This document shows, one piece after another, positions 53,979-64,000 of a stretch of DNA of 64,000 bases; position 1 is the stretch's first letter; the number at the start of each line of letters is the position of its first letter. This DNA is from Trichopria drosophilae. Taxonomy: Eukaryota; Arthropoda; Insecta; Hymenoptera; Diapriidae. The notes beneath the pieces are model-generated. The model made no database searches, was not told where the DNA came from, and saw only the letters and a list, made by a program, of their open reading frames with translations. The stretch is from NCBI GenBank assembly GCA_030407085.1, contig CM059583.1:85726001-85790000 (forward strand), read 5' to 3'. The position numbers and the translations under genes were made by a program.

Positions 53979-55467
53979 TGAACCCTCCACCAGCACCTTA
54001 GTTTTTGAAAATATTATTTTTGTCATTTATGAGGTTCATATATGATAAGGATAAGAAAAAAACTTCGTTCGACCAACAAAAAAAAAAAAATTTTTTTCGT
54101 TCGCCCCCCCCCCCCCCACTTTTGAGATGATCCTGGCATAGAAAAATTTCGAAAAATTTACATTATGTTCGTTACGAGTTTTAATGAATATTTAAAAAAT
54201 AAAAACAGACCCCTTAGATAAAATGGCGATTTCAAAGCGATTTTTCGGTTTTTTGAGGTGTTTTACCCCAATTTTCGAGAAGATCCTGGCATAGAAAAAT
54301 TTCTAAAAAATTACATTATGTTTGTTCCGAGTATTAAAGAATATTTAAAAAATAAAAACAGACCCCTAAGACAAAATGGCGATTTCAGAACGTTTTTTCG
54401 TTTTTTTTTGGTCTGTTTTGCACCCTCCACCAGCACCCTAGTTTTCGAAAATATTATTTTTGTCATTTATGAGGTTCATATATGACAAGGATAAGAAAAA
54501 AACTTCGTTCGACCAACAAAAAACAAAAAAATTTTTTTCGTTCGCCCCCCCACTTTTCAGATGATCCTGGCATAGAAAAATTTTGAAAAAACTACATTAT
54601 GATTCTTATGGGTATTAATGAATATCTAAACAATAAAAACAAACCTCTAAGATAAAATGGCGATTTCAGAGCGTTTTTTCGGTTTTTCGGGGTGTTTTAT
54701 CCCAATTTTCGAGATGATCCTGGCATAGAAAAATTTCGAAAAAATTACATTATGTTTGTTATGGGTATTAATGAATATCTAAACAATAAAAACAGACCCC
54801 TAAGATAAAATGGCGATTTCAGAGCGATTTTTCGGTTTTTCGGGATGTCTTACCCCAATTTTCGAGATGATCCTGGCATAGAAAAATTTTGAAAAAATTA
54901 TATTATGTTTGTTACAAGTATCAATGAATATCTAAACAATAAAAACCGACCCCTAAGATTCTTTGGCGATTTCAGAGCGTTATTTCGGTTTTTTGGGGTG
55001 CCTTACCCCCACTTTCGAGATGATCCTAGCATAGACAAATTTCCAAAAAATTGCATTATGTTTGTTATGAGTATTAATGAATATCTAAACAATAAAAACA
55101 GACCCCTAAGATTATATGGCGATTTCAGAGCGATTTTTCGGTTTTTCGGGGTGTTTTACCCCAATTTTCGAGATGATCCTGGCATAGAAAAATTTCGAAA
55201 AATTTACATTATGTTCGTTACGAGTTTTAATGAATATTTAAAAAGTAAAAACAGACCCCTTAGATAAAATGGCGATTTCAGAGCGATTTTTCGGTTTTTT
55301 GGGGTGTTTTACCCCAATTTTCGAGATGATCCTGGCATAGAAAAATTTCTAAAAAATTACATTATGTTTGTTCCGAGTATTAAAGAATATTTAAAAAATA
55401 AAAACAGACCCCTAAGACAAAATGGCGATTTCAGAGCGTTTTTTCGTTTTTTTTTGGGTCTGTTTTG

Positions 55468-56470
55468 CACCCTCCACCAGCACCCTAGTTTTCGACAATA
55501 TTATTTTTGTCATTTATGAGGTTCATATATGACAAGGATAAGAAAAAAACTTCGTTCGACCAACAAAAAACAAAAAAATTTTTTTCGTTCGCCCCCCCCA
55601 CTTTTCAGATGATCCTGGCATAGAAAAATTTTGAAAAAACTACATTATGATTCTTATGGGTATTAATGAATATCTAAACAATAAAAACAAACCTCTAAGA
55701 TAAAATGGCGATTTCAGAGCGTTTTTTCGGTTTTTCGGGGTGTTTTATCCCAATTTTCGAGATGATCCTGGCATAGAAAAATTTCGAAAAAATTACATTA
55801 TGTTCGTTACGAGTATTAAGGAACATTCAAAAAATAAAAACAGACCCCTAAGATAAAATGGCGATTTCAGAGCGATTTTTCGGGGTGTTTTACCCCAATT
55901 TTCGAGATGATCCTGGCATAGAAAAATTTCGAAAAAATTACATTATGTTTGTTATGGGTATTAATGAATATCTAAACAATAAAAACAGACCCCTAAGATA
56001 AAATGGCGATTTCAGAGCGTTTTTTCGGTTTTTCGGGGTGTCTTACCCCAATTTTCGAGATGATCCTGGCATAGAAAAATTTTGAAAAAATTACATTATG
56101 TTTGTTATGGGTATTAATGAATATCTAAATAATAAAAACAGACCCCTAAGATAAAATGGCGATTTCAGAGCGATTTTTCGGTTTTTCGGGATGTCTTACC
56201 CCAATTTTCGAGATGATCCTGGCATAGAAAAATTTTGAAAAAATTACATTATGTTTGTTATGGGTATTAATGAATATGTAAACAATAAAAACAGACCCCT
56301 AAGATAAAATGGCGATTTCAGAGCGTTTTTTCGGTTTTTAGGGGTGTCTTACCCCAATTTTCGAGATGATCCTGGCATAGAAAAATTTCGAAAAAATTAC
56401 ATTATGTTCGTTACGAGTATTAATGAATATTTAAAAAATAAAAACAGACCCCTAAGATAAAATGGCGATT
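55468..56470 (+). repeat. Higher-order repeat segment, copy 1
   Basis: From the B-block at 55,468 onward, the order of variant monomers (AAGGAACATTCAAAAAATAA, then 'CTAAATAATAAAAAC', then 'GAATATGTAAAC' with 'GGTTTTTAGGGGTG') is reproduced at 63,001-64,000, an offset of about 7,533 bp. Confidence 0.8.
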
Positions 56471-59400
56471 TCAGAGCGATTTTTCGGGGTGTTTTACCCC
56501 AATTTTCGAGATGATCCTGGGATAGAAAAATTTCGAAAAAATTACATTATGTTTGTTATGGGTATTAATGAATATCTAAACAATAAAAACAGACCCCTAA
56601 GATAAAATGGCGATTTCAGAGCGATTTTTCGGTTTTTCGGGGTGTTTTACCCCAATTTTCGAGATGATCCTGGCATAGAAAAATTTCGAAAAAATTGCAT
56701 TATGTTTGTTAAGAGTATTAATGAATATTTAAAAAATAAAAACAGACCCCTAAGATAAAATGGCGATTTCAGAGCGATTTTTCGGTTTTTCGGGGTGTTT
56801 TACCCCAATTTTCGAGATGATCCTGGCATAGAAAAATTTCGAAAAAATTGCATTATGTTTGTTAAGAGTATTAATGAATATTTAAAAAATAAAAACAGAC
56901 CCCTAAGATAAAATGGCGATTTCAGAGCGATTTTTCGGTTTTTCGGGGTGTTTTACCCCAATTTTCGAGATGATCCTGGCATAGAAAAATTTCGAAAAAA
57001 TTACACTATGTTTGTTATGGGTATTAATGAATATCTAAACAATAAAAACAGACCCCTAAGACAAAATGGCGATTTCAGAGCGTTTTTTCGTTTTTTTTTG
57101 GGTCTGTTTTGCACCCTCCACCAGCACCCTAGTTTTCGACAATATTATTTTTGTCATTTATGAGGTTCATATATGACAAGGATAAGAAAAAAACTTCGTT
57201 CGACCAACAAAAAACAAAAAAATTTTTTTCGTTCGCCCCCCCACTTTTCAGATGATCCTGGCATAGAAAAATTTTGAAAAAACTACATTATGATTCTTAT
57301 GGGTATTAATGAATATCTAAACAATAAAAACAAACCTCTAAGATAAAATGGCGATTTCAGAGCGTTTTTTCGGTTTTTCGGGGTGTTTTATCCCAATTTT
57401 CGAGATGATCCTGGCATAGAAAAATTTCTAAAAAATTACATTATGTTTGTTATGGGTATTAATGAATATCTAAACAATAAAAACAGACCCCTAAGATAAA
57501 ATAGCGATTTCAGAGCGATTTTTCGGTTTTTCGGGATGTCTTACCCCAATTTTCGAGATGATCCTGGCATAGAAAAATTTCGAAAAAATTACATTATGTT
57601 CGTTACGAGTATTAAGGAACATTCAAAAAATAAAAACAGACCCCTAAGATAAAATGGCGATTTCAGAGCGATTTTTCGGTTTTTCGGGGTGTTTTACCCC
57701 AATTTTCGAGATGATCCTGGCATAGAAAAATTTCGAAAAAATTGCATTATGTTTGTTAAGAGTATTAATGAATATTTAAAAAATAAAAACAGACCCCTAA
57801 GATAAAATGGCGATTTCAGAGCGATTTTTCGGTTTTTCGGGGTGTTTTACCCCAATTTTCGAGATGATCCTGGCATAGAAAAATTTCGAAAAAATTACAT
57901 TATGTTTGTTACGAGTATTAATGAATATTTAAAAAATAAAAACAGACCCCTAAGATAAAATGGCGATTTCAGAGCGATTTTTCGGTTTTTTGGGGTGTTT
58001 TACCCCAATTTTCGAGATGATCCTGGCATAGAAAAATTTCGAAAAATTTACATTATGTTCGTTACGAGTTTTAATGAATATTTAAAAAGTAAAAACAGAC
58101 CCCTAAGATAAAATGGCGATTTCAGAGCGATTTTTCGGTTTTTTGGGGTGTTTTACCCCAATTTTCGAGATGATCCTGGCATAGAAAAATTTCGAAAAAA
58201 TTACATTATGTTTGTTACAAGTATCAATGAATATCTAAACAATAAAAACAGACCCCTAAGATAAAATGGCGATTTCAGAGCGATTTTTCGGTTTTTCGGG
58301 GTGTTTTACCCCAATTTTCGAGATGATCCTGGCATAGAAAAATTTCGAAAAAATTGCATTATGTTTGTTAAGAGTATTAACGAATATTTAAAAAATAAAA
58401 ACAGACCCCTAAGACAAAATGGCGATTTCAGAGCGTTTTTTCGTTTTTTTGGGTCTGTTTTGCACCCTCCACCAGCACCCTAGTTTTCGAAAATATTATT
58501 TTTGTCATTTATGAGGTTCATATATGACAAGGATAAGAAAAAAACTTCGTTCGACCAACAAAAAACAAAAAAATTTTTTTCGTTCGCCCCCCCACTTTTC
58601 AGATGATCCTGGCATAGAAAAATTTTGAAAAAATTACATTATGATTCTTATGGGTATTAATGAATATCTAAACAATAAAAACAAACCTCTAAGATAAAAT
58701 GGCGATTTCAGAGCGTTTTTTCGGTTTTTCGGGTTTTCGGGGTGTTTTATCCCAATTTTCGAGATGATCCTGGCATAGAAAAATTTCGAAAAAATTACAT
58801 TATGTTTGTTATGAGTATTAATGAGTATCTAAACAATAAAAACAGATCCCTAAGATTAAATGGCGATTTCAGAGCGATTTTTCGGTTTTTCGGGGTGTCT
58901 TACCCCAATTTTCGAGATGATCCTGGCATAGAAAAATTTCGAAAAAATTACATTATGTTTGTTAGGAGTATTAATGAATATTTAAAAAATAAAAACAGAC
59001 CCCTAAGACAAAATGGCGATTTCAGAGCGTTTTTTCGGTTTTTCGGTTTTTCGGGGTGTTTTATCCCAATTTTCGAGATGATCCTGGCATAGAAAAATTT
59101 CGAAAAAATTACATTATGTTTGTTATGGGTATTAATGAATATCTAAACAATAAAAACAGACCCCTAAGATAAAATGGCGATTTCAGAGCGATTTTTCGGT
59201 TTTTCGGGATGTCTTACCCCAATTTTCGAGATGATCCTGGCATAGAAAAATTTTGAAAAAATTACATTATGTTTGTTACAAGTATCAATGAATATCTAAA
59301 CAATAAAAACAGACCCCTAAGATAAAATGGCGATTTCAGAGCGATTTTTCGGTTTTTCGGGGTGTTTTACCCCAATTTTCGAGATGATCCTGGCATAGAA

Positions 59401-62400
59401 AAATTTCTAAAAAATTACATTATGTTTGTTCCGAGTATTAAAGAATATTTAAAAAATAAAAACAGACCCCTAAGATTATATGGCGATTTCAGAGCGATTT
59501 TTCGGTTTTTCGGGGTGTTTTACCCCAATTTTCGAGATGATCCTGGCATAGAAAAATTTCGAAAAATTTACATTATGTTCGTTACGAGTATTAATGAATA
59601 TTTAAAAAATAAAAACAGACCCCTAAGATAAAATGGCGATTTCAGAGCGATGTTTCGGGTTGTTGGGGTGTCATAATCCAATTTACGAGATGATCCTGAC
59701 ATAGAAAAATTTCTAAAAAATTGCATTATGTTTGTTAAGAGTATTAATGAATATTTAAAAAATAAAAACAGACCCCTAAGATAAAATGGCGATTTCAGAG
59801 CGATTTTTCGGGGTGTTTTACCCCAATTTTCGAGATGATCCTGGCATAGAAAAAGTTCGAAAAATTTACATTATGTTCGTTACGAGTTTTAATGAATATT
59901 TAAAAAATAAAAACAGACCCCTAAGATAAAATGGCGATTTCAGAGCGATTTTTCGGGTTGTTTTGGTCCTTTTCCCCAATTTTCGAGATGATCCTGGCAT
60001 CGAAAAATTTTTAAAAAATTACATTATGATTCTTATGGGTATTAATGAATATCTAAACAATAAAAACAGACCCCTAAGATAAAATGGCGATTTCAGATCG
60101 TTTTTTCGGGTTTTCGGGGTGTCTTACCCCAATTTTCGAGATGATCCTGGCATAGGAAAATTTCGAAAAAATTACATTATGTTTGCTAGGAGTATTAATG
60201 AATATTTAAAAAATAAAAACAGACCCCTAAGATAAAATGGCGATTTCAGAGCGATTTTTCGGGGTGTTTTACCCCAATTTTCGAGATGATCCTGGCATAG
60301 GAAAATTTCGAAAAAATTACATTATATTTGTTACGAGTATTAATGAATATTTAAAAAATAAAAACAGACCCCTAAGATAAAATGGCGATTTCAGAGCGAT
60401 TTTTCGGTTTTTCGGGGTGTTTTACCCCAATTTTCGAGATGATCCTGGCATAGAAAAATTTCGAAAAAATTACATTATGTTCGTTACGAGTATTAATGAA
60501 TATTTAAAAAATAAAAACAGACCCCTAAGATAAAATGGCGATTTCAGAGCGATTTTTCGGTTTTTCGGGGTGTTTTACCCCAATTTTCGAGATGATCCTG
60601 GCATAGAAAAATTTCGAAAAAATTACATTATGTTCGTTACGAGTATTAATGAATATTTAAAAAATAAAAACAGACCCCTAAGATAAAATGGCGATTTCAG
60701 AGCGATTTTTCGGTTTTTCGGGGTGTTTTACCCCAATTTTCGAGATGATCCTGGCATAGAAAAATTTCGAAAAAATTACATTATGTTTGTTAGGAGTATT
60801 AATGAATATTTAAAAAATAAAAACAGACCCCTAAGACAAAATGGCGATTTCAGAGCGTTTTTTCGATTTTTTGGGTCTGTTTTGCACCCTCCACCAGCAC
60901 CCGAGTTTTCGAAAATATTATTTTTGTCATTTATGAGGTTCATATATGACAAGGATAAGAAAAAAACTTCGTTCGACCAACAAAAAACAAAAAAATTTTT
61001 TCGTTCGCCCCCCCACTTTCCAGATGATCCTAGCATAGAAACATTTTGAAAAAATTACATTATGATTCTTAAGGGTATTCATGAATATCTAAACAATAAA
61101 AACAGACCTCTAAGATAAAATGGCGATTTCAGAGCGTTTTTTCGGTTTTTCGGGTTTTCGGTTTTTCGTGGTGTTTTATCCCAATTTTCGAGATGATCCT
61201 GGCATAGAAAAATTTCGAAAAAATTACATTATGTTTGTTATGGGTATTAATGAATATCTAAACAATAAAAATAGACCCCTAAGATAAAATGGCGATTTCA
61301 GAGCGATTTTTCGGTTTTTCGGGATGTCTTGCCCCAATTTTCGAGATGATCCTGGCATAGAAAAATTTCTAAAAAATTACATTATGTTTGTTAGGAGTAT
61401 TAATGAATATTTAAAAAATAAAAACAGACCCCTAAGACAAAATGGCGATTTCAGAGCGATTTTTCGGTTTTTCGGGGTGTTTTATCCCAATTTTCGAGAT
61501 GATCCTGGCATAGAAAAATTTCGAAAAAATTACATTATGTTTGTTATGGGTATTAATGAATATCTAAACAATAAAAACAGACCCCTAAGATAAAATGGCG
61601 ATTTCAGAGCGATTTTTCGGTTTTTCGGGATGTCTTACCCCAATTTTCGAGATGATCCTGGCATAGAAAAATTTTGAAAAAATTACATTATGTTTGTTAC
61701 AAGTATCAATGAATATCTAAACAATAAAAACAGACCCCTAAGATAAAATGGCGATTTCAGAGCGATTTTTCGGTTTTTCGGGGTGTTTTACCCCAATTTT
61801 CGAGATGATCCTGGCATAGAAAAATTTTGAAAAAATTACATTATGTTTGTTACAAGTGTCAATGAATATCTAAACAACAAAAACAGACCCCTAAGATTAT
61901 ATGGCGATTTCAGAGCGTTATTTCGGTTTTTCGGGGTGTTTTACCCTAATTTTCGAGGTGATCCTGGCATAGAAAAATTTCGAAAAAAATGCATTATGTT
62001 TGTTAGGAGTATTAATGAATATTTAAAAAATAAAAACAGACCCCTAAGACAAAATGGCGATTTCAGAGCGTTTTTTCGGTTTTTCAGGGTGTCTTACCCT
62101 AATTTTCGAGATGATCCTGGCATAGAAAAATTTCGAAAAAATTACATTATGTTCGTTACGAGTATTAAGGAACATTTAAAAAATAAAAACAGACCCCTAA
62201 GATAAAATGGCGATTTCAGAGCGATTTTTCGGGGTGTTTTACCCCAATTTTCGAGATGATCCTGGCATAGAAAAAGTTCGAAAAATTTACATTATGTTCG
62301 TTACGAGTTTTAATGAATATTTAAAAAATAAAAACAGACCCCTAAGATAAAATGGCGATTTCAGAGCGATTTTTCGGTTTTTTGGGGTGTTTTACCCCAA

Positions 62401-63000
62401 TTTTCGAGATGACCCTGGCATAGAAAAATTTCTAAAAAATTACATTATGTTTGTTCCGAGTATTAATGAATATTTAAAAAATAAAAACAGACCCCTAAGA
62501 CAAAATGGCGATTTCAGAGCGTTTTTTCGGTTTTTCAGGGTGTCTTACCCCAATTTTCGAGATGATCCTGGCATAGAAAAATTTCGAAAAAATTACATTA
62601 TGTTCGTTACGAGTATTAAGGAACATTTAAAAAATAAAAACAGACCCCTAAGATAAAATGGCGATTTCAGAGCGATTTTTCGGGGTGTTTTACCCCAATT
62701 TTCGAGATGATCCTGGCATAGAAAAAGTTCGAAAAATTTACATTATGTTCGTTACGAGTTTTAATGAATATTTAAAAAATAAAAACAGACCCCTAAGATA
62801 AAATGGCGATTTCAGAGCGATTTTTCGGTTTTTTGGGGTGTTTTACCCCAATTTTCGAGATGACCCTGGCATAGAAAAATTTCTAAAAAATTACATTATG
62901 TTTGTTCCGAGTATTAATGAATATTTAAAAAATAAAAACAGACCGTAAGACAAAATGGCGATTTCAGAGCGTTTTTTCGGTTTTTTTTGGGTCTGTTTTG

Positions 63001-64000
63001 CACCCTCCGCCAGCACCCTAGTTTTCGAAAATATTATTTTTGTCATTTATGAGGTTCATATATGACAAGGATAAGAAAAAAACTTCGTTCGACCAACAAA
63101 AAACAAAAAAATTTTTTTCGTTCACCCCCCCACTTTTCAGATGATCCTGGCATAGAAAAATTTTGAAAAAATTACATTATGATTCTTATGGGTATTAATG
63201 AAGATCTAAACAATAAAAACAAACCTCTAAGATAAAATGGCGATTTCAGAGCGTTTTTTCGGTTTTTCGGGGTGTTTTATCCCAATTTTCGAGATGATCC
63301 TGGCATAGAAAAATTTCGAAAAAATTACATTATGTTCGTTACGAGTATTAAGGAACATTCAAAAAATAAAAACAGACCCCTAAGATAAAATGGCGATTTC
63401 AGAGCGATTTTTCGGGGTGTTTTACCCCAATTTTCGAGATGATCCTGGCATAGAAAAATTTCGAAAAAATTACATTATGTTTGTTATGGGTATTAATGAA
63501 TATCTAAACAATAAAAACAGACCCCTAAGATAAAATGGCGATTTCAGAGCGTTTTTTCGGTTTTTCGGTTTTTCGGGGTGTCTTACCCCAATTTTCGAGA
63601 TGATCCTGGCATAGAAAAATTTTGAAAAAATTACATTATGTTTGTTATGGGTATTAATGAATATCTAAATAATAAAAACAGACCCCTAAGATAAAATGGC
63701 GATTTCAGAGCGATTTTTCGGTTTTTCGGGATGTCTTACCCCAATTTTCGAGATGATCCTGGCATAGAAAAATTTTGAAAAAATTACATTATGTTTGTTA
63801 TGGGTATTAATGAATATGTAAACAATAAAAACAGACCCCTAAGATAAAATGGCGATTTCAGAGCGTTTTTTCGGTTTTTAGGGGTGTCTTACCCCAATTT
63901 TCGAGATGATCCTGGCATAGAAAAATTTCGAAAAAATTACATTATGTTCGTTACGAGTATTAATGAATATTTAAAAAATAAAAACAGACCCCTAAGATAA
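63001..64000 (+). repeat. Higher-order repeat segment, copy 2
   Basis: Same order of marker variants as 55,468-56,470, with a few differences such as an extra 9-bp 'GGTTTTTC' unit near 63,560 and GAAGATC for GAATATC near 63,200. It runs off the window end, so the full period cannot be measured. Confidence 0.8.

Larger units (their letters stand above)
53979..64000 (+). repeat. 153-bp satellite array, plus orientation, runs past the window end
   Basis: About 10 kb of tandem monomers, roughly 60 in number. Where intact, neighbouring 'GATCCTGGCATAG' sites are 153 bp apart (60,441, 60,594, 60,747); shorter variants lack 'GGTTTTTC'. A monomer runs through 'AAAATGGCGATTTCAGAGCG', 'TTTCGGGGTGTTTTACCCCA', 'GAGATGATCCTGGCATAG', 'TTACATTATGTTCGTTACGA' and 'AAAAACAGACCCCTAAGAT'. 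A distinct B-block ('CACCCTCCACCAGCACCC' through a poly-C run) recurs at 53,981, 54,421, 55,468, 57,112, 58,463, 60,885 and 63,001. No genes are believed to lie here. Confidence 0.95.

Noticed and set aside
54258..62656. Many ORFs of 60-120 codons encoding repeats of a 51-residue peptide
   Set aside because: They are the satellite monomer read in one frame. Most monomers carry an in-frame TAA, and the frame is open only where particular variants occur. No coding evidence.
53979..64000. Possible CENP-B-box-like motif in 'TTTCGGTTTTTCGGGG'
   Set aside because: Spacing is off by one and the central A is absent, so it does not fit the CENP-B core pattern. Centromere function cannot be inferred from this.
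42905..64000. CRISPR-like array of regular repeats
   Set aside because: Contiguous tandem monomers without unique spacers, in a eukaryotic, TE-rich context.

Overview
This is a repeat-dominated window from an AT-rich insect genome, most likely a hymenopteran (ant, wasp or bee). One exon looks like a host gene: an RWD-domain exon resembling the E3 ubiquitin ligase RNF25, with intact splice sites. Nearly everything else is transposable-element debris, palindromic non-autonomous elements and a long satellite. The hymenopteran guess rests on protein families I recognise as very common in ant and wasp genomes: the Mutator-type transposase relative at 0.2-0.8 kb, the uncharacterised 'GCDTTS' multicopy family, and the charged, Cys-rich C-terminus of a non-LTR element at 36.6-37.6 kb. 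It is an inference, not a proof. Layout, 0-16.6 kb: a broken Mutator-like transposase fragment (+); a degenerate Jockey/CR1-type non-LTR element (+); the RNF25-like exon (-); a GCDTTS-family pseudogene (-) with a roughly 0.85-kb insertion; a nearly full-length but mutated non-LTR element (-, about 4.9 kb) whose tail abuts that pseudogene; a tRNA-derived SINE with a perfect 15-bp target-site duplication; and a palindromic MITE. Layout, 16.6-40 kb: dispersed 'ATGGCGGA' repeats; a second non-LTR reverse transcriptase fragment; a second GCDTTS pseudogene; a Ty1/copia element (-) carrying a piggyBac-like palindromic insertion at TTAA; a foldback repeat; a retroelement nucleocapsid remnant with two zinc knuckles, split by a CAGGGTG palindrome; a non-LTR C-terminus; and a CACTA/EnSpm-like transposase remnant. 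Layout, 40-64 kb: a probable solo LTR of about 2.1 kb with CTAT target duplications and an internal 128-bp tandem repeat of hairpins; a third GCDTTS fragment; then a satellite of about 153-bp monomers reaching the window end. The array runs in one orientation to about 53,978 and in the opposite orientation after that. It is interrupted by a nearly complete Ty3/gypsy element (43,994-52,432) whose LTRs are about 99% identical. The gypsy element encodes gag, protease, reverse transcriptase, RNase H and integrase, and its integrase tail ends in two AT-hooks. It carries several lesions and looks young but disabled. No bacterial features, rRNA genes, CRISPR arrays or operons are present. The setting looks like pericentromeric or other heterochromatin. 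Most genes do not work together: the window records nested, sequential insertions.
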